Assembly (NCBI RefSeq): GCF_900537115.1
Contig: NZ_UNRG01000004.1
Coordinates: forward strand, 27,676-91,675
DNA from: Arthrobacter sp. Alg241-R88
Lineage (GTDB): Bacteria; Actinomycetota; Actinomycetes; Actinomycetales; Micrococcaceae
Length of the DNA: 64,000 bases
Reading direction: 5' to 3'
Shown here: piece after piece, positions 35,555-45,279 of the stretch
How positions within the stretch are numbered: the first letter of the stretch is position 1
How the letters are laid out: each line of letters begins with the position of its first letter
Position numbers and translations under genes: made by a program
The notes under the pieces: generated by a model
What the model was told of the DNA's origin: nothing
The model's database searches: none
Seen by the model: only the letters and a program-made list of their open reading frames with translations

Positions 35555-35779
35555 ACAGGAATTCCTTCTTTCTGGAGCCGGATCGCAGGTGGACTACCAC
35601 CATGGTGGCCGAGGCGGGTTGGCTTCCGCCACCGCACCATTTGTGACTGCACTTCCGCGTGTCTGTAGGGCTTCCCTTGCCCGCCCCTCTGGCTCTTGAT
35701 AGGGCAGTCATCTGACATTAGGGCGCTCGGCCGGTAGACTGGGCAGGCCCTGGGGGACAAACCACAGAAAGTTCAGTAC

Positions 35780-36037
35780 ATGTCTACAGCCACTTTGGAA
35801 CGCGTTCCGGCATCCGTATCCGCGGAAGAGCCGCTGAACCGGACCATCGACCTGGAGTTTTCCACTGCAGGCGAAATGCACGCTGGCCTGGAAGAGGCCG
35901 TTGCCGAGCTGATCGAGGTAGCTGCGAAGGACTCCTCCTGCGGAATCCTGGTTACCCGGCTGCACCCCGGCCGATACACGGTAGCGCTGGATGAATCAGT
36001 GCCGTTCGGCGAAACCTACGAGGCCATCGCTGCCTAA
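35780..36037 (+). CDS. Small conserved hypothetical protein
   Basis: 85 residues. Acidic, soluble, no signal or membrane helix. A predicted beta strand (RTIDLEFS) precedes a helix rich in Glu/Ala (MHAGLEEAVAELIEVAA) and a second hairpin (GILVTRLHPGRYTVALDE). I do not recognise the family. Ribosome site CAGAAAG is modest. A strong bidirectional terminator follows, so it is a monocistronic gene or the end of a unit. Confidence 0.72.
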   Translation: MSTATLERVPASVSAEEPLNRTIDLEFSTAGEMHAGLEEAVAELIEVAAKDSSCGILVTRLHPGRYTVALDESVPFGETYEAIAA

Positions 36038-36072
36038 CAGTTTGCGACAAACGCCTCTGCAGCGCAGCAAAC

Positions 36073-36112
36073 AAAAGTCCCCGCCCTGCGTCAAGCAGCG
36101 GCGGGGACTTTT
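36073..36112. terminator. Bidirectional intrinsic terminator
   Basis: 13-bp perfect stem (36073-36085 with 36100-36112) with AAAA/TTTT flanks inside the arms, so a U tract follows on either strand. It separates the rightward small gene from the leftward gene ending at 36134 and can serve both. Confidence 0.9.
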
Positions 36113-36133
36113 GTTTTGGAAATGCGAAGGCTG

Positions 36134-36370
36134 TCAGCCGCGGCGTACCTGCACGCCGTCGGACTTCAGAAAAAGCTGCTTCTCAGTTGGACCAGCCGGC
36201 ACAAGCCACAGAACGTTTCCGCTCTGGGACACTTCTTCCACCTCGCCGGTGGCCACCACATGCGCCTGCTTGATGATCTCGACGCTTTCCCCGGCCTGAA
36301 GAGTCCTCCAGTCGGTAACCGCGGCGGAATGGGCATTGCGCCTCGACAGGACTGCCCCACGTGCTTTCAT
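36134..36370 (-). CDS. Small conserved hypothetical protein
   Basis: 78 residues from ATG 36370, with an AAAGGGG box 11 nt upstream; a GTG at 36406 would add 12 residues. Basic N-terminus (MKARGAVLSRRNAH) followed by beta strands (QAGESVEIIKQAHVVATGEVEEVS, NVLWLVP), suggesting a small barrel such as an SH3-like or Tudor-like fold. No motif I can name. Terminated by the hairpin at 36073-36112. Confidence 0.68.
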   Translation of the reverse strand: MKARGAVLSRRNAHSAAVTDWRTLQAGESVEIIKQAHVVATGEVEEVSQSGNVLWLVPAGPTEKQLFLKSDGVQVRRG

Positions 36371-36455
36371 TTGAACTTCTACCCCTTTGTATATGTTCCG
36401 CGCCACAGCCTCTTTGATGTGACTTTCACTACACCTTCAGTTCTACTACACTCCC

Positions 36456-36500
36456 CGTCCGCCTGATGACCGTGTCGCCGGAAATTTCACCAGGCGGACG
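36456..36500. terminator. Inverted repeat after hutH
   Basis: 10-bp perfect arms CGTCCGCCTG (36456-36465) and CAGGCGGACG (36491-36500) around a 25-nt loop, 33 nt past the hutH stop. TTTT follows on the plus strand (36501-36504) only. On the hut transcript it would form a stem without a U tract, so it may protect the 3' end or stop transcription weakly. Confidence 0.5.
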
Positions 36501-36532
36501 TTTTGTGCAGAAACGCTGAATAATGTTCGCGC

Positions 36533-38125
36533 TCAGGCCAAGGCGCCGACGGCCGATTCGGCTGCCCGGCGCACCTCCCCTGCTGCGACAAGGCTGTCCG
36601 CCGCCTCCAGCTCCGGTGAAAGGAAACGGTCCGTTCCCGGCCCCTCCACCACAGCGCGAAGCGCAGCGACAACGGCGGCGCCTGCCGGCCCCGGCGTCAG
36701 CACGCCACCGGAGAGCTGCGTGCGGATGTCCAGGGCTCGGGCTGACGCCACCAGTTCGATCGCCAGGACCCGCCGCAGGTTCTCCACTGCCTTCCGCAAC
36801 TTGCGCGCCGCGTGCCAGCCCATGGAGACGTGGTCTTCCTGCATGGCGGAACTCGGGATGGAGTCCACTGATGCGGGAACAGCGAGCCGCTTGTTGTCCG
36901 ATACCAGGCCTGCCTGCGTGTACTGGGCAATCATGAGCCCGGAGTCGACGCCGGGGTCCGCTGCGAGGAAGGCGGGGAGGCCGTGGGAACGGGCCGGATC
37001 CAGCATCCTGTCCGTGCGCCGCTCGGCGATAGAGCTCAGGTCGGCGACGGCGATGGCCAGGAAGTCCAGGACGTAGGCCACCGGAGCGCCATGGAAGTTG
37101 CCGTTGGAGCTGACCCGTCCATCGGGCAGGACCACTGGGTTGTCGATGGCGGCGTCCAGCTCACGTGAAGCGACCAGCGCTGCATGGTCCAGCGTGTCCC
37201 GGACGGCACCGGCAACCTGCGGGGCGCAGCGGAGCGAGTAGGCGTCCTGTACCCGCGAGTCCCCCACCCGGTGGGAAGCCACAATTGGAGAATCGGACAG
37301 CACGCGCAGCATGTTGTCGGCACTTGCGGCCTGCCCCGGGTGCGGGCGCAGCGCGGCGTGAAGTTCCGGCAGGAACACCTGGTCGGTGCCCAGCAATGCC
37401 TCGACGCTGAGCGCGGCGGTGATGTCCGCCGTCGTCAGGAGCTGGCGAAGGTCCGCGATGGCCATGAGGAGCATGCCCAGCATGCCTTCCGTGCCGTTGA
37501 CCAGTGCCAGTCCTTCCTTTTCGGCGAGGGTGACGGGCTCGATGCCATGCTCGGCGAGAAGTTCGGCGACGGCGGGGCGGCCGGCAATGCCGTAGAGCTC
37601 GCCGTCGGGCCCTGCTGCTTCACCCTCCCCCATCAGGACCAGGGCGCAGTGGGACAGCGGGGCGAGGTCGCCGGAGCAGCCCAGGGAACCGAATTCGCGG
37701 ACCAGGGGCGTGATGCCGGCGTTGAGCACGTCCACCATGGTCTGCAGGACCACGGGGCGGACACCGGTGCGGCCGGAGGCGAGGGTCTTGGCGCGCAGGA
37801 ACATGATGCCGCGCACCACTTCACGTTCCACGGCCGGCCCCATGCCGGCGGCGTGGCTGCGGATCAGGCTCTTCTGCAACTGCGTGCGCAGTTCGTTGGG
37901 GATGTGGCGGTTGGCCAGGGCGCCGAAGCCGGTGGAGATTCCGTATGCCGGGACGTCGCTGGCAGCCAGGTCGTCGATGTGTGCCCGGACCTTGGCAGCG
38001 GTTTCCAGCGCTTCCGGGGAGATGGCGACCTTGGCGTTGTGGCGCGCGACGGCGACGACGTCCTCGGGCGTGACCCCGCTGGACCCGAGGGTGACGGTCA
38101 GCGGTTCGTGGGTTGTGAGTGTCAC
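36533..38125 (-). CDS. hutH: Histidine ammonia-lyase
   Basis: 530 residues. It deaminates L-histidine to urocanate, the first step of histidine degradation. Tyr61 in YGISTGFG is the conserved active-site Tyr. The MIO prosthetic-group motif, normally Ala-Ser-Gly, reads Cys150-Ser151-Gly152 here (GSLGCSGDLAP); the Cys codon TGC is unambiguous at 37676-37678. The rest of the fold is intact, including the FLSPELEAADSLV tail. It follows hutU by 9 nt in the same operon. The Cys variant is compatible with MIO formation because the Ser-Gly pair is kept. Confidence 0.94.
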   Translation of the reverse strand: MTLTTHEPLTVTLGSSGVTPEDVVAVARHNAKVAISPEALETAAKVRAHIDDLAASDVPAYGISTGFGALANRHIPNELRTQLQKSLIRSHAAGMGPAVEREVVRGIMFLRAKTLASGRTGVRPVVLQTMVDVLNAGITPLVREFGSLGCSGDLAPLSHCALVLMGEGEAAGPDGELYGIAGRPAVAELLAEHGIEPVTLAEKEGLALVNGTEGMLGMLLMAIADLRQLLTTADITAALSVEALLGTDQVFLPELHAALRPHPGQAASADNMLRVLSDSPIVASHRVGDSRVQDAYSLRCAPQVAGAVRDTLDHAALVASRELDAAIDNPVVLPDGRVSSNGNFHGAPVAYVLDFLAIAVADLSSIAERRTDRMLDPARSHGLPAFLAADPGVDSGLMIAQYTQAGLVSDNKRLAVPASVDSIPSSAMQEDHVSMGWHAARKLRKAVENLRRVLAIELVASARALDIRTQLSGGVLTPGPAGAAVVAALRAVVEGPGTDRFLSPELEAADSLVAAGEVRRAAESAVGALA

Positions 38126-38134
38126 TTGTGGTTC

Positions 38135-39853
38135 CTACTTCTTTGCTTCTACGGAATCTGCTGATTCCTTCATGGGGATGCGGACGCCGCGTTCCTTGGC
38201 GACGTCGAGGGCGCGGTCGTAGCCGGCGTCGGCGTGACGGATGACGCCCATGCCGGGGTCATTGGTGAGGAGGCGCTCAAGTTTTTGGGCAGCGAGGTCC
38301 GTGCCGTCGGCCACGGAGACCTGGCCGGCGTGGATGGACCGGCCGATGCCCACGCCGCCGCCATGGTGCAGGGATACCCAGGTGGCGCCGGAGGCGGTGT
38401 TGAGCAGGGCGTTCAGCAGGGGCCAGTCGGCGATGGCGTCCGAACCGTCCGCCATGGCCTCGGTTTCGCGGTACGGGGAGGCGACGGAGCCGGAGTCCAG
38501 GTGGTCGCGGCCGATCACGATGGGGGCCTTCACCTTGCCTTCCTTGACGAGCTGGTTGAACAGGAGACCGGCCTTGTGGCGTTCGCCGTAGCCGAGCCAA
38601 CAAATCCGGGCAGGCAGGCCTTCGAACTCCACCCGCTCCTGGGCGGCGTCGATCCAGCGGTGCAGGTGCTTGTTCTCGGGGAAGAGTTCCTTGATGGCCT
38701 CATCGGTGACCCGGATGTCCTCGGGGTCACCAGAGAGCGCGACCCAGCGGAAGGGCCCAAGGCCCTCGCAGAACAGTGGCCTGATATAGGCGGGAACGAA
38801 GCCGGGGAACTCGAACGCCCGGGTGTAGCCGCCCTTGCGGGCTTCGTCCCGGATGGAGTTGCCGTAGTCGAAGACCTCCGCGCCCGCGTCCTGGAATTCC
38901 ACCATCGCCTGGACGTGGCGTGCCATCGAGGCCTGGGCCTTTTTGGTGAAGCCTTCGGGGTCTGCTTCGGCTTCGCGGTGCCACTCCTCCACCGAGATGC
39001 CCTCGGGCAGGTAGGACAGCGGATCGTGCGCGGAGGTCTGGTCGGTGACGATGTCCACCGTGAGCTCCCCGGCCTTGTGGCGGCGCAGGATTTCGGGGAA
39101 GACCTCGGCCGCGTTGCCCACGTAGCCCACGGACCAGCCACGGCGCTCTTCCTTGGCCTTGAGCACCTTGGCGATGGCGGCGTCGAGGTCTGTTTCCACT
39201 TCGTCGAGGTAGCGCTTGCCGGCGCGGCGGCGCAGGCGGGTTTGGTCGACGTCGACTATCAGGCAGGCGCCGTCGTTCAGGGTAACGGCCAGCGGCTGGG
39301 CGCCGCCCATGCCGCCGCAGCCGCCGGTGAGGGTGAGGGTGCCGGCCAAGGTACCGTTTTCGTCGCCGGTCAGTTTGCGGGCGATGGCGGCGAACGTCTC
39401 GAAGGTGCCCTGCAGGATCCCCTGGGTGCCGATGTAGATCCAGGAACCTGCGGTCATCTGGCCGTACATCATCAGGCCCTCGGCCTCGAGCCGGCGGAAT
39501 TCGGGCCAGGTGGCCCAGTCGCCCACCAGGTTGGAGTTCGCCAGCAGGACCCGGGGCGCCCACTCATTGGTGCGGAACACGCCCACCGGCTTGCCCGACT
39601 GGACCAGCAGGGTCTCGTCCTTTTCCATGGTCTCCAGGGTGCGGGTGATGGCATCGAACGCTGCCCAGGAGCGGACGGCGCGGCCGGTGCCGCCGTAGAC
39701 CACCAGGTCATCCGGGCGCTCGGCCACCTCGGGGTCCAGGTTATTCATAAGCATGCGCAGCGGGGCTTCCGTCTGCCAGGACTTGGCGGTGAGCTCGGTG
39801 CCGCGGGCTGCTTTGACCGGGCGGGCACCGGTGGTGAAATCGGCGGGTGCCAT
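38135..39853 (-). CDS. hutU: Urocanate hydratase (urocanase)
   Basis: 572 residues, slightly longer than the typical 555. It converts urocanate to imidazolonepropionate using tightly bound NAD+ as electrophile. NAD-binding [14 protein letters not shown] and the ending [18 protein letters not shown] are canonical. First gene of the hutUH operon, 9 nt before hutH. The promoter region contains a HutR-type repeat (39952-39969) about 100 nt before the start. Confidence 0.96.
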   Translation of the reverse strand: MAPADFTTGARPVKAARGTELTAKSWQTEAPLRMLMNNLDPEVAERPDDLVVYGGTGRAVRSWAAFDAITRTLETMEKDETLLVQSGKPVGVFRTNEWAPRVLLANSNLVGDWATWPEFRRLEAEGLMMYGQMTAGSWIYIGTQGILQGTFETFAAIARKLTGDENGTLAGTLTLTGGCGGMGGAQPLAVTLNDGACLIVDVDQTRLRRRAGKRYLDEVETDLDAAIAKVLKAKEERRGWSVGYVGNAAEVFPEILRRHKAGELTVDIVTDQTSAHDPLSYLPEGISVEEWHREAEADPEGFTKKAQASMARHVQAMVEFQDAGAEVFDYGNSIRDEARKGGYTRAFEFPGFVPAYIRPLFCEGLGPFRWVALSGDPEDIRVTDEAIKELFPENKHLHRWIDAAQERVEFEGLPARICWLGYGERHKAGLLFNQLVKEGKVKAPIVIGRDHLDSGSVASPYRETEAMADGSDAIADWPLLNALLNTASGATWVSLHHGGGVGIGRSIHAGQVSVADGTDLAAQKLERLLTNDPGMGVIRHADAGYDRALDVAKERGVRIPMKESADSVEAKK

Positions 39854-39951
39854 GGTTGGCTCCTTTTCGTCTGGTGTCTGTGGTGTGAAAGAGGTTCTGT
39901 ATCAACTAAAGCCCTTGGCGGGCGGGCTTTACAGAGGTTTCAGGGGGGTGG

Positions 39952-39969
39952 TGTCCGGTATTCCAGACG
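39952..39969. promoter_or_regulatory. HutR-type operator upstream of hutU
   Basis: GTCCGG-TATT-CCAGAC (39953-39968) matches the spacing and half-sites of the larger palindrome on the other side of the regulator gene, differing by one base in the left arm. It matches 12 of 14 positions of the corynebacterial HutR motif as I recall it. Located 100-116 nt before hutU. Confidence 0.65.
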
Positions 39970-40062
39970 ATCCCACCCCTCCCGTTGCGCCATCACTTTT
40001 GGTTGCCAAAAGCCCCGGTTGGGGACCATAGGTGATAGGGCAAAAGCGGGGAGCGGGGGCGG

Positions 40063-40896
40063 TTACTTTCCGGGGCGGCCGTGAAGCCGGACGGACAGTT
40101 CGTCCGCTACCTTTTGGACCCGGCCAGCCAGCACCGGCCATTCCTGCGGGGGCAATTTGTCCTCAAGGAACGTCACGGCGACTGCCGCCGTCGGCCATCC
40201 CAGGTGGTCGGTGACGGCGGCGGCGATGGAGCCAAAACCGGGTGTGACCTCGCCGTGTTCGGTGGCGTAGCCGCGCTGCCTCACCTGGTCCAGGTGCGAG
40301 GACAATGCCGAGTACTTCATGATGGCGCCCTCCACCTCGTGCCGGGCGGTAAAGGCTGCGGCGTTCGGGTACAGCGCGCGCACCTGGGACTTCGGCAGGG
40401 CCGCGAGGATGGCCCGCCCGCTGGCGGTGAGGTGGCTGGGGAGCCGGACGCCGACGTCGGTCACCAGGGACGGGCGGTTCTTGGCCCGCTCCTCCACGAT
40501 GTAGAGCACATCCCGGCCGTGCAGCACCGCCAGGTGTGCACTTTCTCCAAGGGCATCCACGAGGGAAGCCAGCAGTGGCCGGCCGAGCCGGGACAGTGGC
40601 TCCTGCCGGGAGTACGCGGAACTGAGCTCGAAGGCGCTGATGCCGAGTCCGTACCGTTGCTCCTCATGGAGGTGGAGCACAAAACCATTTGCCTCCATGA
40701 CGCCCAGCAGGTGGTAAACACTTGAGCGGGGCAGGCCAAGGGAAGACGCAATTTGCGACGCCGCCATCGGCCCCCGGCGGGAAGCCAGCAGTTTCAGGAT
40801 GCGCAGCGTGTTCTCGGCTGCCGGAACCTTCGACGCCACCCTTGATGCCGCCCTCGGTTCGCTGACCGCCTGCGGGCTTGCTTCTGTAGCCAACAC
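40063..40896 (-). CDS. IclR-family regulator, likely of histidine utilisation
   Basis: 277 residues. The N-terminal winged helix (ENTLRILKLLASRRGPMAASQIASSLGLPRSSVYHLLGVM) and the GAF-like effector domain (RYGLGISAFELSSAYS, VVYIVE-type strand, LTASGRAILAALP) are typical of IclR. It sits directly upstream of hutUH on the same strand, separated by 209 nt. Related palindromes lie in front of hutU and on its own promoter side. It is the best candidate for a HutR-type regulator, with urocanate or histidine as ligand. Repressor or activator action is not visible. Confidence 0.88.
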   Translation of the reverse strand: MLATEASPQAVSEPRAASRVASKVPAAENTLRILKLLASRRGPMAASQIASSLGLPRSSVYHLLGVMEANGFVLHLHEEQRYGLGISAFELSSAYSRQEPLSRLGRPLLASLVDALGESAHLAVLHGRDVLYIVEERAKNRPSLVTDVGVRLPSHLTASGRAILAALPKSQVRALYPNAAAFTARHEVEGAIMKYSALSSHLDQVRQRGYATEHGEVTPGFGSIAAAVTDHLGWPTAAVAVTFLEDKLPPQEWPVLAGRVQKVADELSVRLHGRPGK

Positions 40897-40998
40897 CGGA
40901 ATCTCCTTAGTTCCTCGCGGGATCTCCCGCTGCTATCCGGGATCCCGTACTTAAGCATGCGCCTCTGCCGGTTCTCGATTGCCATCTTGGACGCTCAT

Positions 40999-41020
40999 CC
41001 TGTCTGGAGTACCAGACAGG
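40999..41020. promoter_or_regulatory. 22-bp palindrome upstream of the IclR gene
   Basis: CCTGTCTGG-AGTA-CCAGACAGG has 9-bp perfect arms. It lies about 103 nt before the IclR start and 107 nt before the divergent DinB-fold gene. The core TCTGGAGTACCAGA is the same motif type as the hutU site, consistent with autoregulation. Confidence 0.75.
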
Positions 41021-41127
41021 AGCGAGGGAACGACCAGCCAGGTGTGTCGGGGCGCGTTGCGCATTGTTAGGGGCCACTCCTGGATGCCCGGGCCGTTGGC
41101 AAGACTTGCCTTGGGTATGCTCCCGCT

Positions 41128-41712
41128 ATGGACGAAAAAGAGAGACTGCATCACTATCTGCGCGTCAGGCGGGACAATCTCCTGGGCAAGCTGGATGGCC
41201 TGAGCGAATACGACCTCCGCCGCCCGCTGACGCCTACCGGCACCAATCTGCTGGGCCTGGTGAAGCATGTGGCAAGCGTTGAGCTCGGTTACTTCGGTGA
41301 GGTTTTCGGCCGGCCCAGCGGACGCCACCTCCCCTGGCTGGATGACGATGCAAGCCCCGACGCCGACATGTGGGCGGCGGCCGGTGAATCCACGGACTTC
41401 ATCATTGAACTGCACCGGTTTGCCGCTGCCCACAGTGATGCGACCATCGAGGCACTGCCGTTGGATGCTCCGGGTGTAGTGCCATGGTGGCCGGAGGAGC
41501 GGCGCCACGTCACCCTGCACCAGATTTTGGTCCATATGGTTGCAGAGCGGGCGCAACACCTGGGCCACGCCGACATCCTGCGCGAACTCATCGACGGCAG
41601 CGCCGGCCAACGGCCCGGAGATTCGAACCTGACCGTTCGGAGCGCGGAAGAATGGGCGGCCCACCGCGCCTCGATCGAGGCTGCCGCGCGAGCTGCGTCC
41701 AGCACTGAATAA
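41128..41712 (+). CDS. DinB-fold (DUF664) putative metal-dependent protein
   Basis: 194 residues. Four-helix DinB fold with a metal triad: His in NLLGLVKHVASVELGYF and a His pair in VHMVAERAQHLGHADILRELIDG. Members include bacillithiol- and mycothiol-dependent enzymes such as maleylpyruvate isomerase; actinobacterial DUF664 proteins are presumed mycothiol-dependent. Ala-rich C-terminal tail. Its promoter is shared with the IclR gene; whether HutR-like control extends to it is unknown. Confidence 0.85.
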   Translation: MDEKERLHHYLRVRRDNLLGKLDGLSEYDLRRPLTPTGTNLLGLVKHVASVELGYFGEVFGRPSGRHLPWLDDDASPDADMWAAAGESTDFIIELHRFAAAHSDATIEALPLDAPGVVPWWPEERRHVTLHQILVHMVAERAQHLGHADILRELIDGSAGQRPGDSNLTVRSAEEWAAHRASIEAAARAASSTE

Positions 41713-41830
41713 CGTCCCTTGGACAGAACAGGCACGCTGAAATATACGCTGGGCTTCAAACGTGGAGGACTGATTCCGGCGTCAGGAACAGCTCCCAGTC
41801 CGGCGTGAGCGCGGCAAGCTCGCCGTCCGT

Positions 41831-42802
41831 TCAGATCGTGACTACAACCTTGCCGCGGCTGCGCCCCTCGTGCAGGTACCTAATGGCGGCGGGAGCTTCA
41901 GCAAGGGGAAAAACCCTATCAACGGCAGGCTTCACGCGGCCGGCTTCGATCAGCGATGTGAGGGCTTCGAGATCCAGGTACGTTTCCTTCGAAACCAGCC
42001 CCTTGAATTTCTGCCCCGAGAACACTGAAGCAAACGGTGCGCCAAGGGACCGCTCAAAGCCGCCGGTCAGCTTGCCACCCCCTTCGCCTCCCACGATCAC
42101 CAACGTGCCCTTCGGCGCCAGAACCCGCCGCAGGACGGACAGCGGGCGGTTGCCGGCCGTGTCCAGGATGACGTCGTACAGGACCCCGGATCCGGCAATA
42201 TCGGACTTGGTGTAATCGATGACTGCATCAGCGCCAAGGGACCGGACCAGCTCCACCTTGCGGGTACTGCACACTCCCGTGACTTCTGCTCCAAAGGCCT
42301 TGGCCAGTTGGACCGCAAAGGAGCCAACTCCCCCGCCGGCTCCGATGATAAGCACCTTTTGGCCCACGGTGACCCCGCCGGCATCCCGGACAGCCTGCAG
42401 GGCGGTGACACCGGAGATGGGTGCAGCAGCCGCTTCCTCAAACGAGAGGTTCGCGGGCTTCCGGGCCACCTTGTCCGCCTTCGCGCAGACGTACTCCGCG
42501 AAGGATCCGTCGCACGTTCCATAGACCTCATCACCGGCAGAGAAGCGGGTTACTCCGGCACCGACGGCCTCCACAATGCCCGCCACCTCCCGGCCCCGCA
42601 CGGGAACCTTGGGCCTCTTCAAGCCGTAACCGAAGAGCCGGATCAGATACGGCAGCCCGGTCATCAGGTGCCACACGCCCTGGTCAACGCCTGCCGCCCT
42701 CACGCGGATCAGTACCTCACCCCCGCGGGGCACTGGCGCGGCGATATCCCGCAGTTCGAGTACGTCGGCCGGTCCATAAACGTCCTGCACGATGGCTTTC
42801 AT
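41831..42802 (-). CDS. Zinc-independent MDR quinone oxidoreductase
   Basis: 323 residues from ATG 42802, 7 nt after AAGGAG; an upstream TTG at 42808 is too close to that box. GroES-like N-domain (MKAIVQDVYGPADVLEL) and Rossmann domain with GAGGGVGSFAVQLAKAFGAEVTGV. Zinc ligands of alcohol dehydrogenases are absent. Such enzymes reduce quinones or enones with NADPH. The ending RSRGKVVVTI is typical. Convergent with the DinB-fold gene. Confidence 0.9.
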   Translation of the reverse strand: MKAIVQDVYGPADVLELRDIAAPVPRGGEVLIRVRAAGVDQGVWHLMTGLPYLIRLFGYGLKRPKVPVRGREVAGIVEAVGAGVTRFSAGDEVYGTCDGSFAEYVCAKADKVARKPANLSFEEAAAAPISGVTALQAVRDAGGVTVGQKVLIIGAGGGVGSFAVQLAKAFGAEVTGVCSTRKVELVRSLGADAVIDYTKSDIAGSGVLYDVILDTAGNRPLSVLRRVLAPKGTLVIVGGEGGGKLTGGFERSLGAPFASVFSGQKFKGLVSKETYLDLEALTSLIEAGRVKPAVDRVFPLAEAPAAIRYLHEGRSRGKVVVTI

Positions 42803-43068
42803 GGTCAATCTCCTTCAGGCTGCGGGTACTTGACCCCGTCCTCAAGCAGTTTCCGTCCAGCGTCATTCGCCGGGCTCAACAGCGGGCCCCTCAAACTAAG
42901 GAAAACCCCGCCATTGAGTCAAGGGTTGCACCGCGCGGAAACCGGAAAAGCTGAAACAGCACGTCGTCTGAAATCAAAGACACCAACGCCCCGTGAGACT
43001 CATCACGCCGCTTCCGAAAGTGGTCTGCTGGTTAGCGGCTCCCCTCCCAAAGACGAGAAGGTATTTGT

Positions 43069-44559
43069 ATGCAACCACCACCCAGCCCTACCCGGACCAA
43101 AAGTCCGGCCGGACAACAGGCGGCCGCAGCCGCCGTCGGAAGCGTCCTCAACCGCGGACTGAACGTGCGCCACATCCGGTTCATGGCCCTGGGCTCCGCG
43201 ATCGGCACAGGCCTCTTCTATGGTTCCGCCTCCGCAATCCAGAAAGCCGGACCAGCGGTCCTGCTGGCTTACGTCATTGGCGGCGCGGCAGTGTTTATGG
43301 TGATGCGGGCCTTGGGCGAGATGGCCGTGCGGCATCCGGTCTCCGGCTCCTTTGGCCAGTATGCGAGCCGCTACCTTGGTCCTCTGGCAGGCTTCGTCAC
43401 CGGCTGGACCTATGTCTTCGAAATGGCCATCGTTGCCATCGCGGATGTGACAGCCTTCAGTATCTACATGGGCTTCTGGTTCCCCCAGGTGGAGCGCTGG
43501 GTCTGGATTCTGGCCATCATCTTCTTCCTCGCCGCGTTGAACCTCCTCAGCGTCAAGGTCTTCGGCGAGCTGGAGTTTTGGTTCTCGCTGATCAAGGTAG
43601 TGGCCATCATCGCCATGATCGCCGGCGGCGCAGCCATTATCGGGTTCGGCTTCCAGGCCGGCGGCTCAGGTGTTGCCCCGGGCCTTGGGAACCTTGTGGA
43701 CCATGGCGGATTCTTCCCGTTCGGCTTCGAAGGCCTGCTGGCATCCTTCGCGGTGGTGATGTTCGCGTTTGGCGGTATCGAGACGCTGGGCATTACGGCG
43801 GGTGAGGCCGCGGACCCGAAGACTGTCATCCCCAAGGCAGTCAATACCGTCCCGGTGCGCGTCCTGCTGTTCTACGTTTTGACCCTCGGAGTGCTCATGA
43901 GCCTCTTCCCATGGAATGAAATCGGCAGCAACGGCAGCCCCTTCGTGCAGATCTTCAGCGGGCTTGGCATCCCGGCAGCGCCGCACATCCTGAACGCCGT
44001 GGTGATCACGGCGGCCCTCTCCGCCATCAACAGCGACATCTTCGGCGCCGGCCGCATCCTCTTCGGGCTCTCCCGGCAAGGCCACGCTCCCGCCGCCTTC
44101 GGCAAGGTTTCCAGGCACGGGGTGCCCTGGATGACCGTAGTGATGATGGCCGGGATCCTCCTTGTCGGAGTCATCCTGAACGCCGTAATTCCTGAGAACG
44201 TCTTCATCCTCATCTCCTCGATCGCCACGTTTGCCACAGTCTGGGTGTGGGTCATGATCCTGGCCTCCCATGTGGCCATGAAGCGGGAAATCGCGCGTAC
44301 CGGCCTGCCGGCGTCGGAATTCCCGTCGCCTTTTTGGCCCGCGGCGTCCCTCCTCACTATTGCCTTCATGGCGCTGGTGATCGCCGTGCTGGGCGCATTC
44401 GAGGACACCAGGATCGCGCTCTACGTTGGCGGGGCCTGGCTGGCGCTTCTGGTCCTTGCCTACGGCCTGTGGGTCAAGGGTGACGGACGACGACGTGCCG
44501 ACCTCGTGGACGAGACCTCGCCCCTGCCGGTGGTCACCGCAGTCCCCGGCAGCAAGTAA
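43069..44559 (+). CDS. Amino-acid permease (APC superfamily, AAT family)
   Basis: 496 residues with 12 membrane helices starting near residue 38. Helix 1 carries the APC signature [15 protein letters not shown], and helix 6 [16 protein letters not shown]. Best placed in the AAT family (proton symport of amino acids such as proline, GABA or aromatic residues). The 267-nt gap upstream has no HutR-type repeat, so it is probably not the histidine importer of the hut genes. A 23-residue Ala/Pro/Thr N-terminal tail is disordered. Confidence 0.92.
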   Translation: MQPPPSPTRTKSPAGQQAAAAAVGSVLNRGLNVRHIRFMALGSAIGTGLFYGSASAIQKAGPAVLLAYVIGGAAVFMVMRALGEMAVRHPVSGSFGQYASRYLGPLAGFVTGWTYVFEMAIVAIADVTAFSIYMGFWFPQVERWVWILAIIFFLAALNLLSVKVFGELEFWFSLIKVVAIIAMIAGGAAIIGFGFQAGGSGVAPGLGNLVDHGGFFPFGFEGLLASFAVVMFAFGGIETLGITAGEAADPKTVIPKAVNTVPVRVLLFYVLTLGVLMSLFPWNEIGSNGSPFVQIFSGLGIPAAPHILNAVVITAALSAINSDIFGAGRILFGLSRQGHAPAAFGKVSRHGVPWMTVVMMAGILLVGVILNAVIPENVFILISSIATFATVWVWVMILASHVAMKREIARTGLPASEFPSPFWPAASLLTIAFMALVIAVLGAFEDTRIALYVGGAWLALLVLAYGLWVKGDGRRRADLVDETSPLPVVTAVPGSK

Positions 44560-44611
44560 GTATCAGGACTCCGGGAGGCTAAACCATTGCCTGCCGGAGC
44601 TAAGATCAGGC

Positions 44612-45247
44612 ATGGTTCCACTCTCGAACCTGCTGGCCTTTGCGCTTGCAGCCGTGATCCTCATCGCAGTGCCGGGCCCGAGCGTTTTGTTCGTGATTGG
44701 GCGGTCGCTGGCACTCGGGTGGAAGGGCGGCGTCCTCACCGTCCTTGGCAACGCGGCCGGGCAGTTGGTGCAAGTGGCGGCCGTGGCGTTGGGGGTGGGC
44801 ATGGTTGTTGCCCAGTCCGTGCTCCTCTTCAGTGTGGTCAAGCTGGCGGGCGCCGCCTACCTGATCTATCTGGGCATCAAAGCCATTCGACACCGGCGGA
44901 GCCACCACTCCATGGAGGCCCGGCCCGTAGACGCACGCCCGCTGCGGCTGGTTGCTGAGGGCTTGGTGGTAGGCGTAACCAACCCCAAGTCAGTGGTGTT
45001 CTTCGTGGCCGTGCTGCCGCAGTTTGTCCACTACCCGTCAGGCGCCATCCCGTTCCAGTTGGCGCTGCTGGGGGTGGTGTTCCTGGTCATCGCACTGGTC
45101 TCGGACAGCCTGTGGGCAATAGCAGCAGGTTCCGCCCGCCAATGGTTTGCCCGGTCGCCCCGCCGGGTCTCAGCCATGGAGGCAACCGGCGGGGCGATCA
45201 TGATCGGCCTGGGCGGGACCTTGGCGCTCACCGGCACCAAGTCCTAG
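44612..45247 (+). CDS. LysE/RhtB-family amino-acid exporter
   Basis: 211 residues with six membrane helices. ATG 44612 begins helix 1 with the family motif LIAVPGPSVLFVIGRSLALG. The second conserved region LVVGVTNPKSVVFFVAVLPQF is also present. The permease gene ends 52 nt upstream, so cotranscription is possible, pairing uptake and export of amino acids. Substrate unknown. Confidence 0.92.
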   Translation: MVPLSNLLAFALAAVILIAVPGPSVLFVIGRSLALGWKGGVLTVLGNAAGQLVQVAAVALGVGMVVAQSVLLFSVVKLAGAAYLIYLGIKAIRHRRSHHSMEARPVDARPLRLVAEGLVVGVTNPKSVVFFVAVLPQFVHYPSGAIPFQLALLGVVFLVIALVSDSLWAIAAGSARQWFARSPRRVSAMEATGGAIMIGLGGTLALTGTKS

Positions 45248-45279
45248 TTGCCCGTAGGCAGCTCGCAGGCGGGGTGCTG

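Noticed and set aside
43069..44559. Histidine-specific permease of the hut regulon
   Set aside because: No HutR-type repeat lies in the 267-nt upstream gap and the protein family does not indicate histidine.
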